Source of the DNA: UBA4417 sp031550085
Lineage (GTDB): Bacteria; Bacteroidota; Bacteroidia; Bacteroidales; UBA4417
Direction of reading: 5' to 3'
DNA: 36,393 nt
NCBI GenBank assembly: GCA_031550085.1
Contig: JAVBOY010000045.1
Coordinates: forward strand, 1 to 36,393
A model generated the notes under the pieces. That model saw only the letters and a list, made by a program, of their open reading frames with translations. It made no database searches and was not told where the DNA came from. Of the stretch, positions 16,322 through 24,831 are shown piece by piece; within the stretch, counting starts at the first letter, position 1, and each line of letters opens with the position of its first letter. The position numbers and the translations under genes were made by a program.

Positions 16322-17159
16322 GGGTTTCAAATGTATTTCCTTGTCGAAGATCGCCGGTTGTATAACCTTTGTAGAACCACTTTTTGCGTTGGGCCGAAGT
16401 GCCGTGCGTAAACGAATCGGGAACCACATACCCCTGCGACTGTTGTTGAAGCCGGTCATCGCCGATCGCCGTGGCCGCATTCAAAGCCTCGTCGATATCG
16501 TCTTCATCCAGATTCCGGAACAGGCGTTCCGCATGATGGGCCCACAGGCCGGCATAGAAATCGGCTTGCAACTCGGTCCGTACCGAAATGGAGTTTGCCC
16601 CCTGCGCCTCGCCCTGTCCGTGTGCTTCGGCATATCGATCCATAACGCCCAACAGCTTTTGCACATGATGTCCTACTTCATGCGCAATCACGTAAGCAAA
16701 TGCAAAGTCTCCCCCGGCGCCCAACTGCTCTTTCATTTCAGTATAAAACGAGAGATCCAGGTAGATTTTTTCATCGGCCGGGCAATAAAAAGGCCCCGAA
16801 ATTTTGGAAGCATGCCCGCAACCCGAAGTTGTTTGTCCTGTAAAAAGCACCAATTTAGGCTCGCGATAGGTTTTCCCCAACTTACGAAAATTTTCGTCCC
16901 ACACTTCTTCGGTTTCAGCCAACACCATCGATACGAATTGGGCCAGTGAATCTTCCTGGGCGCTGGGCGTATATTCCGTCTGGTTCGATTGCGGGTTGCC
17001 CTGCTCGAGCAAGCTCATCAGTTGCGAAGGATCGCCCCCCATGATCCACGCCAAAATCAAAACCACAATTCCGCCGATCCCGCCGATGGCCAAGCCTCTA
17101 CCGCCCGACATGCCTCTGCGGTCTTCGACATTTCCGCTTCGCTTATTGATCCATTTCAT
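16311..17159 (-). CDS. Putative neutral zinc metallopeptidase (YpfJ type)
   Basis: The 282-residue protein has one membrane segment at about 23-40, after a charged Arg/Gly-rich N-terminus, and a catalytic domain facing the periplasm. HEVGH at 160-164 is the zinc-binding motif. Other typical parts are GCGHASKISGPFYCPADEKIYLD, here with two Cys, and the later ELQADFYAGLWAHHA, which would supply the third ligand region. This matches the neutral zinc metallopeptidase family PF04228, whose substrates are not established. The esterase follows with an 11-bp overlap, so the two are probably one transcript. Confidence 0.92.
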   Translation of the reverse strand: MKWINKRSGNVEDRRGMSGGRGLAIGGIGGIVVLILAWIMGGDPSQLMSLLEQGNPQSNQTEYTPSAQEDSLAQFVSMVLAETEEVWDENFRKLGKTYREPKLVLFTGQTTSGCGHASKISGPFYCPADEKIYLDLSFYTEMKEQLGAGGDFAFAYVIAHEVGHHVQKLLGVMDRYAEAHGQGEAQGANSISVRTELQADFYAGLWAHHAERLFRNLDEDDIDEALNAATAIGDDRLQQQSQGYVVPDSFTHGTSAQRKKWFYKGYTTGDLRQGNTFETHDL

Positions 17160-17372
17160 AACCTTGACTTATTTTTTTCCATGATAACAGAAAATGCTTC
17201 TTGGGGTTAACAGGATAAAATATTTTTGGGTAACCCGTTATTATCATCGCCTGGGTAATAAAAACAAATTGAAACCCTCTTTTATTGCTTTTTCCCCATG
17301 TTTCTTTTTTGTGATGGAATTCATGCTTCATTCCAAATGCACGGCCAAATAGCCACAACCTGCCCAGATTAA

Positions 17373-17380
17373 CAAAGGTA
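17373..17380 (-). promoter_or_regulatory. Candidate -7 box for the metallopeptidase-esterase pair
   Basis: CAAAGGTA on the plus strand reads TACCTTTG on the minus strand. A matching upstream box at 19 nt is not evident and the leader would be about 210 nt, so this is tentative. The same 220-bp region must also promote the divergent thioredoxin gene. Confidence 0.35.
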
Positions 17381-17424
17381 TGATTTTTGTGCCAAAAACA
17401 TCGTTTGTACTAAATCGCACCCGG

Positions 17425-18120
17425 ATGAAAAAACAACTTTTTTTGATTTTACTGGCTTTCCTATCTTTGCACTCTATGGCGCAAATCCAAAGTGTCGGAA
17501 TGAATGATTTTGAAAAACAGTTGATTGCCACGCAGGCCGAACAACTGATTGACGTACGCACGCCCCAGGAATTTGCCAAATACCGCATTCAAAGCGCCCG
17601 AAACATCGATTTCCGGAATGCCGGATTTCGAACAAACATCGAAAAGCTGGATAAAACAAAACCCGTGCTGATTTACTGCCTGTCGGGAGGCCGCAGCAAA
17701 GCCGCTTTGGAAGTATTCCGCGAAGCGGGTTTCAAAACCGTATACGAACTAACCGGCGGCATCAATGCCTGGTCGAGTGCAGGCAAACCCATTGACCAGG
17801 ATTTGTCGGGCAAAGGCGAACTGGCTGTCAAAGATTACGACGCCATCATCGCCTCCCAAGGCCTGGTTCTGGTTGATTTTTACGCTCCCTGGTGCGGCCC
17901 TTGCCGCAAAATGCTGCCGATAGTGGAAGAGTTGGAAAAATCGGTTGACGGCCGCTTCAAACTGTTGACGGTCGATTTCGATCAAAACCGTTTGCTGGCC
18001 AAGGAAAAAGGGATTAAAAGCGTGCCTTATGTGATGATTTTCCAGGATGGAAAACTGATCTGGGAGAAAAATGAAGGCGCTACCAAAGAAGAATTAATGG
18101 AAGCATTGAAATTGAAGTAA
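17425..18120 (+). CDS. Exported rhodanese-thioredoxin fusion
   Basis: From the ATG at 17425 the protein has 231 residues with a signal peptide (LFLILLAFLSLHSMA-Q), so it acts in the periplasm. Residues 25-120 form a rhodanese domain with the loop YCLSGGRS and active-site Cys85. Residues 130-231 form a thioredoxin domain with WCGPC at 156-160 and the cis-Pro at 201. An in-frame ATG at 17380 would add 15 residues before the signal and is less likely. Joining the two domains suggests sulfur or thiol transfer between them, but the substrate is not known. It is divergent from the metallopeptidase gene. Confidence 0.9.
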   Translation: MKKQLFLILLAFLSLHSMAQIQSVGMNDFEKQLIATQAEQLIDVRTPQEFAKYRIQSARNIDFRNAGFRTNIEKLDKTKPVLIYCLSGGRSKAALEVFREAGFKTVYELTGGINAWSSAGKPIDQDLSGKGELAVKDYDAIIASQGLVLVDFYAPWCGPCRKMLPIVEELEKSVDGRFKLLTVDFDQNRLLAKEKGIKSVPYVMIFQDGKLIWEKNEGATKEELMEALKLK

Positions 18121-18233
18121 ACGGATAAAAATAGTTTGCTCCTGCTGCATCCCTATGTATCAAAGATGATTTACCAACCCGGTGTAAATTTTGCAAAATA
18201 AATAATGAGCTCTCGTATGCTTTTGGGGGTAGC

Positions 18234-18548
18234 ATGATAACCGGCGATGCACGTGGTAATCCCATAGAAGGGGGTAATCCCGGAAGTCCAGAGGGAAGGG
18301 GAATGCATGATCCTGACGGAGAGTTTATGGGAACTTTGAGAGCTGGTACTATGTACTGTGGGTTTATCTATAAAGGACAAGCGTTTTTTGTCGGGCATAA
18401 TAGCGAAGAAAGGTTGCACGATATACAGAATTGGATTCATCGGAATAAATTTATTAACGGACATACTCCTTACTTCCCTGACAGAAAATTAGATCCAAAA
18501 GACTATGGTTATTACGGTGGATTTAATCCAAATTACTTATTCTATTGA
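18234..18548 (+). CDS. Orphan C-terminal toxin-like module
   Basis: The frame encodes 104 residues from the ATG at 18234, but it is already open from 18135 without a start. The upstream residues (NNELSYAFGGS) read like continuing protein. The composition, rich in Gly and Asp at the start and then compact with Trp, Tyr and His (GTMYCGFIYKGQAFFVGHNS, QNWIHRN), resembles C-terminal modules of polymorphic toxins left behind without their delivery protein. The next gene starts 3 bp after the stop. No nuclease or other motif is certain, so toxin is an inference from layout. A degraded 5' end is likely. Confidence 0.5.
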   Translation: MITGDARGNPIEGGNPGSPEGRGMHDPDGEFMGTLRAGTMYCGFIYKGQAFFVGHNSEERLHDIQNWIHRNKFINGHTPYFPDRKLDPKDYGYYGGFNPNYLFY

Positions 18549-18551
18549 GCC

Positions 18552-19130
18552 ATGAAAACATTTTTTTTTCCTTTACTAATTTCATTGATATTGATTTTCC
18601 ATTCACATCTAATAAAGGAAATTGATACAGAACCTTCGGGCATCGAAACAAATTTTACCGATACTACAAGAATTCGATTTGATGGCATATATAACACATT
18701 GGACACTTCGATACTTCTTAGTGGCAAAAAAGCAAGTGAACATTATACCTCTAATTGTTTAGCTGTTTTTACAAAAAACAACCAAGCAATTAGAATAATT
18801 GGGGCTACAGTAGATAATTCTTTTAAGGAGTGTGCATTCTATAAGAAAATAAAAAAAGAACAAATTGGGGAGTATTATGTAAAAGGAGATTCTATTTATG
18901 CATGCATTCCAACCACATTTGTGCTTCCCGGTATGCGATACAGATTGTATCGAGCATTTTTTCGAGGTTTTATTAAAAATAAAGATACTATAATAAACTG
19001 GCAAATGATGCCTCCTTATCCTGTAAAACTTTCAAAATTTGTAAGAGAACGTAATACATGGCTATTGGAGCCTCAATCATTATATTTTATCAAAGTAGAA
19101 GCGGTACACTGTCTTGAGGATAAAGAGTGA
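18552..19130 (+). CDS. Exported hypothetical protein, possible immunity partner
   Basis: The 192-residue protein begins with a hydrophobic signal (TFFFPLLISLILIFHSHL) with no lipobox Cys. The remainder is a soluble domain rich in Lys, Thr and aromatic residues (IGEYYVKGDSIYACIPTTF, RYRLYRAFFRGFIKNKDTI). It is not a family I recognise. It is AT-rich compared with the genes on either side and lies 3 bp after the toxin-like frame, a spacing typical of a toxin/immunity pair. An ordinary exported protein is equally compatible with the sequence. Confidence 0.6.
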   Translation: MKTFFFPLLISLILIFHSHLIKEIDTEPSGIETNFTDTTRIRFDGIYNTLDTSILLSGKKASEHYTSNCLAVFTKNNQAIRIIGATVDNSFKECAFYKKIKKEQIGEYYVKGDSIYACIPTTFVLPGMRYRLYRAFFRGFIKNKDTIINWQMMPPYPVKLSKFVRERNTWLLEPQSLYFIKVEAVHCLEDKE

Positions 19131-19467
19131 TAATTGAGAGTATCATCCCAATTATTTGTATTACTAATATTATGAAAAGGGCTTTGGTCATCTATTCCGA
19201 TACTACAAAACCACTTTTGTATCTGTTAAAACCGGAAATTGCAGAAGATAAGTAAGAGCTTGATTCAAATCGAAAAAATTCTATTCGAATGAAGTTTTTA
19301 ATACGTATATTTGCACCAATTAACGGTGAAACTGACAAAAATGAAAATCGTTAGATAACCGTTAGCAATTTTAAAACATCCCTCCTAAAAGCTGGTTTTC
19401 AGCATTCCTAAGAATAGTTTTGTAATGTGCAAATTTACACCGGGCTTTGTTTCACCTGATTTTTCTC
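19131..19467. other. Noncoding stretch after the toxin/immunity-like pair
   Basis: It holds a 27-codon frame (19172-19255, MKRALVIYSDTTK...) that is probably a gene remnant, a candidate promoter at 19306 followed by a hairpin, and a 13-bp sequence (19432-19444) that is the inverse of 18178-18190. Nothing else is visible. Confidence 0.4.
19306..19313 (+). promoter_or_regulatory. Candidate promoter -7 box without a gene
   Basis: TATATTTG fits TAnnTTTG, and TTCG lies 18 nt upstream at 19284-19287. No plus-strand gene follows: the next gene is the oppositely oriented Nramp transporter. A hairpin with stem TAACGGT / ACCGTTA (19321-19364) starts a few bases downstream, so a small RNA is possible. 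Confidence 0.4.
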
Positions 19468-20739
19468 CTAGAACACACTTATTAACAAGCGGATATTCAA
19501 ATACGTGACCACCGCCCCGATCAATAAGATCAGAACCGTGGTTCGCTTGGTATTGACAAATTGCCCCATCACCTTTTTGGACGAAGTCAAATAAATTTGC
19601 AGAAAAATTGTAAACGGCAACTGGATGCTCAGCAACATTTGCGAAATAATCAATCCACGAAACGGATTACTAATCAAGAAAATAACAATCAAAGCCATGA
19701 CCAGCGAGATCACCACACCCAACCTGGAATGGTTGTCTTTTAAATCGTAAGGCTCGCCGAAAATTCCCGAAAAGATGGAACCGCCCGCCATCCCCGAAGT
19801 AATGGTCGACGAAATTCCCGAAAACAACAAGGCTATGGCAAATACAACGGCTGCCGCTTGTCCCAGCAAAGGTTCCAACATGGATTTGGCCTCCTGCAGT
19901 TCGGTTACCGGCATACCGTGTTTGTGAAACGTGGCCGCCGCCATCAGAATCATGGCCGAATTGATTCCCCAACCCACAATCATCGAAAACAAGGTATCCA
20001 TAAATTCATACCGAAGCTGCTTTTTAATAACGGAATCGTCTTCCAGGTTCCATTGGCGGCTTTGGATAATTTCGGAATGCAAATACAAGTTGTGCGGCAT
20101 CACCACGGCGCCCAACACCGACATAATAATCACCATGGATCCGTCCGGGAACGTAGGCTTTACCCAACCCACAATCGCCTGTTGCCAGTCGACATGAGCC
20201 AGAAACAATTCGTAAATAAACGACATCCCGATCAGGGATACAAAACCGATAATCCAGCGTTCCAAGCGCTTGTAAGAATGCGAAAACAAAAGCAGGGTCA
20301 CCGTGGCAAACGTCATAATGGCACCGATTTTCACCGGAATACCGAAGAGCATTTGCAAGGCGATGGCGCCGCCCAAAATTTCGGCCAGCGAAGTGGAAAC
20401 GGAAGCCACCATCGCCGAGCCCAGGATACCACGGGAAATCCAGGGTTTGGTATATTGCGTCGCCGCTTCGGAAAGGCACAATCCGGTCGCAATTCCCAAA
20501 TGCGCCACATTATGCTGCAGCACAATAAGCATAATCGTGCTCAACGTAACCATCCACAACAGTTGATATCCGAAATCGGAACCGGCCGCTAAATTTGACG
20601 CCCAATTACCGGGATCGATAAATCCGACCGTAACCAATAAACCGGGACCGATGTATTGCAAAATTTCCAAACCTCCCCGGCCAGGCTTGTGGTCGCGCCG
20701 GCGTAAATCATGGAAAAACCGGATAAAAAAATTCGGCAT
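19468..20739 (-). CDS. mntH: Nramp-family divalent metal transporter
   Basis: The 423-residue inner-membrane protein has about eleven hydrophobic segments. The two unwound metal-binding helices are recognisable: DPGN at 42-45 in GFIDPGNW and MPH at 214-216 in GAVVMPHNLYLHS. These bind Mn2+ or Fe2+ in Nramp carriers, which move metal with protons. The N-terminus is a basic cytosolic tail. The length is normal. The gene is divergent from nqrA with a 256-bp gap. Whether Mn or Fe is the main substrate cannot be told from these motifs. Confidence 0.93.
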   Translation of the reverse strand: MPNFFIRFFHDLRRRDHKPGRGGLEILQYIGPGLLVTVGFIDPGNWASNLAAGSDFGYQLLWMVTLSTIMLIVLQHNVAHLGIATGLCLSEAATQYTKPWISRGILGSAMVASVSTSLAEILGGAIALQMLFGIPVKIGAIMTFATVTLLLFSHSYKRLERWIIGFVSLIGMSFIYELFLAHVDWQQAIVGWVKPTFPDGSMVIIMSVLGAVVMPHNLYLHSEIIQSRQWNLEDDSVIKKQLRYEFMDTLFSMIVGWGINSAMILMAAATFHKHGMPVTELQEAKSMLEPLLGQAAAVVFAIALLFSGISSTITSGMAGGSIFSGIFGEPYDLKDNHSRLGVVISLVMALIVIFLISNPFRGLIISQMLLSIQLPFTIFLQIYLTSSKKVMGQFVNTKRTTVLILLIGAVVTYLNIRLLISVF

Positions 20740-20825
20740 CGGATAAAAAAAATTGAATAATCAAAAAGTAAAAACCAAACACCGGCCATCCGGTTCAAAT
20801 CGTCCGGCCGTGCCATACGCCGTTG

Positions 20826-20833
20826 CAAAAGTA
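20826..20833 (-). promoter_or_regulatory. Candidate -7 box for mntH
   Basis: CAAAAGTA on the plus strand reads TACTTTTG on the minus strand, giving a leader of about 83 nt. The upstream box is not recognisable. No metal-responsive operator or riboswitch is evident. Confidence 0.45.
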
Positions 20834-20995
20834 TAAATTCTTTGAACCCGGCCTTTTATTCAAAAAAGTTTTACAACAATAATCTTAATCAAACATTCGT
20901 TAAAATTTATTGTTAGGTATACAATAGCATAAGCCATCTCAAACATTTTTCCGCTTTTTTCCTTAATAACACCCATTTTCAACACGAGCTAAAAA

Positions 20996-22345
20996 ATGAC
21001 AAATGCGATTAAAATAAAAAGAGGATTAAACATCAAATTGGAAGGAGAACCCCAAAAAAACAGGGTGGAAGTTCCGGCAGAAACCTATGCCGTTAAACCC
21101 ACCGATTTCATCGGTGTTTTCCCGAGGTTGCTGGTGCAAGAAGGCGATGAAGTAAAAGCCGGCACGCCGCTTTTTTGCGACAAGCAACACGAAGAAATTT
21201 TATTTACCTCTCCCGTAAGCGGGTGGGTGCAAGCCGTTGTCCGAGGCGAAAAACGGGTTTTGGAAGAAATTCAGGTCAAAGCCGGTAAAACCATCGAATA
21301 CGAGGATTTCGGCATTGCCGACATTCCGCGCTTAACCCGCGAACAAGCGATTGAAAAGCTATTGAAAAGCGGCTTGTGGCCTTGCATCCGCCAACGCCCC
21401 TACTCCATTGTGGCAAACCCGAACGACAAACCCAAAGCCATTTACATTTCGACTTTCGATTCAGCTCCGCTGGCTCCCGATTACGCCTTTATGATCCAGC
21501 AGTCGCTGAAAAAATTCCAAATGGGACTCGATGTGCTGGCAAAACTTACGGATAGCCCGATTCATCTGGGAATCAATTCCGAAAGTTCCAATTACAACGA
21601 ATTTGCCCTGTTGCCCCATACCCAAACCCATGTTTTCAAAGGAAAACATCCGGTGGGCAATGTGGGCGTGCAAATCCACCATACGTTGCCCATCAACAAA
21701 GGCGAAACCGTGTGGGTGGTCAATCCGCAGGATGTGGTGCTGATCGGGAATTTATTTACTACCGGCCATTATGATGCTTCGATATGGGTGGCGGTAGCCG
21801 GTTCCCAAGTTCAAAAACCACAATATTACGCGACCCTAAAAGGAGCTTGTGTTTCAAGTTTCCTGAAAAACAACCTGAAATCCGATCACACACGCGTGAT
21901 CAGCGGGAATGTGCTGACCGGAAAACAAATTTCCCCCAACGGATATTTGGGATTTTACCATCACCAACTAACGGCCATTCCCGAAGGCGATCATTACGAC
22001 TTTTTGGGTTGGGCTTCGTTGGGGGTAAAAAAATATACCGCAGGGAATACATTCCTGTCGGCATGGATCCGAAACCGGAAATGGAACCTGGATACCAACC
22101 TGAACGGCGGACACCGCTCGCTGGTGATGACGGGACAATACGAACGGGTGTTCCCGATGGACATCATGCCCATGCAACTGATCAAGGCCTGCATCATTGA
22201 AGATGTGGATCTAATGGAAAAACTGGGTATTTACGAAGTGGATGAAGAAGATTTTGCACTCTGCGAATTTATCGACGCATCCAAAACCGAAATTCAACAA
22301 ATCATCCGTAAAGGATTGGATTTGGTACGAAAAGAAATGAGCTAA
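20996..22345 (+). CDS. nqrA: Na+-NQR subunit A
   Basis: NqrA is the peripheral subunit of the sodium-pumping NADH:quinone oxidoreductase and is linked to quinone binding. The 449-residue protein has the family's start IKRGLNIKLEGEP, a biotinyl-lipoyl-like section LLVQEGDEVKAGTPLFCDK and VSGWVQAVVRGEKR, and typical parts such as FDSAPLAPDY, LPINKGETVWVVNPQDV and the C-terminal LCEFIDASKTEIQQIIRKGLD. It lacks membrane segments. It is the first gene of the nqr locus. The promoter is not obvious in the 256-bp gap from mntH. The next gene lies 574 bp away, unusually far for this operon. Confidence 0.97.
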   Translation: MTNAIKIKRGLNIKLEGEPQKNRVEVPAETYAVKPTDFIGVFPRLLVQEGDEVKAGTPLFCDKQHEEILFTSPVSGWVQAVVRGEKRVLEEIQVKAGKTIEYEDFGIADIPRLTREQAIEKLLKSGLWPCIRQRPYSIVANPNDKPKAIYISTFDSAPLAPDYAFMIQQSLKKFQMGLDVLAKLTDSPIHLGINSESSNYNEFALLPHTQTHVFKGKHPVGNVGVQIHHTLPINKGETVWVVNPQDVVLIGNLFTTGHYDASIWVAVAGSQVQKPQYYATLKGACVSSFLKNNLKSDHTRVISGNVLTGKQISPNGYLGFYHHQLTAIPEGDHYDFLGWASLGVKKYTAGNTFLSAWIRNRKWNLDTNLNGGHRSLVMTGQYERVFPMDIMPMQLIKACIIEDVDLMEKLGIYEVDEEDFALCEFIDASKTEIQQIIRKGLDLVRKEMS

Positions 22346-22919
22346 TTTAATTGAAAATTGAAAATGGAAAATTGAAAATTGACAGAGTAACGGGTGACGG
22401 GTAAACGAGATAATTGAAAATTGAAAATGGAGAATTGAAAGTGAGGTTTGGTGACGGGTGATGAGTGACGGGTGATGAGTGACGGGTGATGAGTAACGGG
22501 TGATGAGTAAACGAGATAATTGATAATTGAAAATGATTCGTTAACAGGTTTACGGGTAACAAGTTTACCATTCACCTTTTACCCTATACCCTGCACCAAT
22601 AAACAATTCAACAACTCAACGATTCAACAGTTCAACAACCCCTTCACGGTTCACATCTCACTTAAATACGCTATGCGATTAAAATAGAACATTATTAGAT
22701 TTTATCATACCAATCGATAAAAACCAAGTTTAGCAGAAAGGAAAAAGCAGAAGGCATTTCAATTGAAAATGGAAAGTTGAAAATTGAAAATGTTTTTAGT
22801 TAACAAGTAGACAAGATACAACTTCAACAAAAAACGCATAACAAACAACATCTCAACGATTCAACAGTTCAACACCTCAACGATTCAACAACTCAACAAA
22901 TAAACCAATTCAACAACAA
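22346..22919 (+). repeat. nqrA/nqrB spacer: repeat mosaic
   Basis: The 574 bp contain no gene. In order they hold TTGAAAATTG repeats right after the nqrA stop, GGGTAAACGAG, more TTGAAAATTG, a 14-bp tandem array, a CAAC-rich stretch (about 22597-22645), 85 bp of unique AT-rich sequence, then GCAGAAAGGAAAAAGCAGAA (from 22735), TTGAAAATTG repeats, AACAAGTAGACAAG and a final CAAC-rich stretch that runs up to the nqrB ATG. The same modules recur in the C/D and D/E spacers. Confidence 0.9.
22451..22506 (+). repeat. 14-bp tandem array
   Basis: Four head-to-tail units of GTGACGGGTGATGA, the last with one change (GTAACGGG). A single related unit, GTGACGGGTGACGAGT, occurs in the D/E spacer after the same GTGAGGTTTG lead-in. 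Confidence 0.9.
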
Positions 22920-24119
22920 ATGAACCGGCTGCGCAACTATCTGGACAAAATTAAACCCCAATTTGAGGAAGGAGGCAAATTTGCCAAACTTCACTCCACG
23001 TTTAATGCGTTCGAAACCTTTTTGTTTGTCCCCAACAAAACCACAAGCCTCGGAAGCCACATCCGCGATCACATCGACCTGAAACGTACCATGACCCTGG
23101 TGATTGTCGCTTTGCTCCCATCGCTTTTATTCGGCATTTGGAACGTCGGCTATGGGCATTACAAACTTTGGGGAATTACGGCAACCTTTTGGCAAACGGT
23201 AGGTTACGGAATCAGTAAAGTATTACCGATCATCGTGGTCTGCTATGTTTCGGGTTTGACCGTGGAATTTATTTTTGCCCAAATCCGCAAACACGAAGTT
23301 AACGAAGGCTTTTTGGTTTCGGGAATTTTGATTCCTCTCGTACTGCCGCCCGATATTCCGCTGTGGATGGTGGCCGTAGCCACTGTTTTTGCGGTAATCT
23401 TCGGAAAAGAAGCTTTTGGCGGAAGTGGCATGAATGTGTTCAATCCTGCTTTGCTGGCACGGGCATTTTTGTTTTTTGCCTATCCGGCGTTCATGACCGG
23501 CGACTCGGTTTGGACTTCGGGAATGGCCTATGCAAGCAGTTCTATGATCGACGGATTTTCGGGCGCCACGCCCTTGGCCTTATGTGCTGCCAACACGGTA
23601 GACAAATTGCCCTCCACATTCGATCTGTTTTTCGGGTTTGTTCCCGGTTCCATCGGAGAAACTTCAAAACTGGCCATACTCATCGGCGCATTTATTTTGA
23701 TTGTGACCAAAATCGGAAGCTGGCGCATCATGCTTTCGGCTTTATTGGGAGGCATCTCCATGGCCTTGATCTTCAACGGAATTGCTTTAAACGAATTTAT
23801 GAAAGTCGATCTGCTGACCCAAATTTTGATGGGAAGCTTTTTATTCGGGATGGTTTTTATGGCTACCGATCCTGTTTCGGCAGCGCAGACCACACGGGGA
23901 AAATGGATTTACGGCTTTTTGTGCGGCATGTTTGCCATCATGATCCGTGTGTTCAATCCGGCTTATCCCGAAGGAACCATGCTGGCGATCTTGCTGATGA
24001 ACACCCTTGCCCCCCTGATCGACCATTATGTAATTGAGAGCAATATCAAGCGCCGGCTCAAACGTGCAAAAATGGCGGCAACTCTTATTAATACCGACCC
24101 TTATGGAAAGAAGCAATAA
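22920..24119 (+). CDS. nqrB: Na+-NQR subunit B
   Basis: NqrB is the main membrane subunit of the pump and carries covalent FMN, riboflavin and the sodium pathway. The 399 residues include about ten hydrophobic segments. The flavinylation motif DGFSGATPLA places the FMN on Thr217. Other typical parts are FGGSGMNVFNPALLARAFLFFAYP and FMATDPVSAAQTTRGKWIYG. The start ATG directly follows CAAC-rich repeats with no Shine-Dalgarno sequence. Its end overlaps nqrC by 17 bp, the only compact junction of this locus. Confidence 0.97.
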   Translation: MNRLRNYLDKIKPQFEEGGKFAKLHSTFNAFETFLFVPNKTTSLGSHIRDHIDLKRTMTLVIVALLPSLLFGIWNVGYGHYKLWGITATFWQTVGYGISKVLPIIVVCYVSGLTVEFIFAQIRKHEVNEGFLVSGILIPLVLPPDIPLWMVAVATVFAVIFGKEAFGGSGMNVFNPALLARAFLFFAYPAFMTGDSVWTSGMAYASSSMIDGFSGATPLALCAANTVDKLPSTFDLFFGFVPGSIGETSKLAILIGAFILIVTKIGSWRIMLSALLGGISMALIFNGIALNEFMKVDLLTQILMGSFLFGMVFMATDPVSAAQTTRGKWIYGFLCGMFAIMIRVFNPAYPEGTMLAILLMNTLAPLIDHYVIESNIKRRLKRAKMAATLINTDPYGKKQ

Positions 24120-24831
24120 ATATATTTTGATCTACTCGGCAGTGATGGTCATCATTGTAGCCATTTCGCTGACGGTGGTTGCCGTGCAATTGCGTCCGGC
24201 GCAGGAAGCCAATATCCGCATTGAAAAAATGCAAAATATTCTGGCTACGGTCAATATTCCGGTGGATAAAATTGATAAAAAAGAAATCCCGGCGCTTTTC
24301 AAAAAAACGATTGTCAACTCTTTTGCTGTTAACAACAAGGGAGAAGTGATCGAGAAAAACACGGATAAGGTTTTTGCCATCAACCTGGTTGACGAACTGC
24401 AAAAACCGGCGGACAAACGGCGGTATCCGGTATTTGAAGCGGCATTAGATGCGAAAGACACTGCATTTATTGTTCCCTTGCGGGGAAAAGGGCTGTGGGG
24501 GCCCATCTGGGGATACCTGGCATTTAAACCCGATTTCAACACCGTTTTCGGATGCTTTTTCGACCACAAAGGCGAAACGCCCGGTTTGGGCGCCGAAATC
24601 AGCTTGGGATGGTTTCAAAAACCATTTGAGAATAAAACCATTTTCGATGAAAAAGGAAATTTTGTTTCCATCAAAGTCCAAAAAGCAGGCCAACCCAAAC
24701 AAAACCAGCACGATGTCGATGCCATTTCAGGCGGAACAATTACCAGCAAAGGCGTAGAGCATATGTTGCATGATATTTTACTGGATTATTTACCCTATTT
24801 CAAAAAAGAACGGAAAACTTCGTTTAATTGA
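24103..24831 (+). CDS. nqrC: Na+-NQR subunit C
   Basis: NqrC carries the second covalent FMN on the periplasmic side. From the ATG at 24103 it has 242 residues, with one membrane helix at about 6-29 and then a soluble FMN-binding domain. The motif DAISGGTITSKGV places the FMN on Thr212. The usual SGAT reads SGGT here. An in-frame ATG at 24034 would put 23 extra residues before the membrane anchor and deepen the overlap with nqrB. The stop codon TGA lies inside the first TTGAAAATTG repeat of the following spacer. Confidence 0.96.
   Translation: MERSNKYILIYSAVMVIIVAISLTVVAVQLRPAQEANIRIEKMQNILATVNIPVDKIDKKEIPALFKKTIVNSFAVNNKGEVIEKNTDKVFAINLVDELQKPADKRRYPVFEAALDAKDTAFIVPLRGKGLWGPIWGYLAFKPDFNTVFGCFFDHKGETPGLGAEISLGWFQKPFENKTIFDEKGNFVSIKVQKAGQPKQNQHDVDAISGGTITSKGVEHMLHDILLDYLPYFKKERKTSFN

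Noticed and set aside
17143..17358. 71-codon minus-strand frame upstream of the metallopeptidase
   Set aside because: It overlaps the metallopeptidase start and has no motif. The region is better explained as a divergent promoter region.
19858..20592. 244-codon frame on the plus strand opposite mntH
   Set aside because: The Nramp protein on the minus strand is certain. The antisense product is Arg/His/Gln-rich with no motif, typical of a codon-bias shadow.
20740..20995. Riboswitch between mntH and nqrA
   Set aside because: I could not recognise any known metal or flavin riboswitch core. Only a weak promoter box for mntH is visible.
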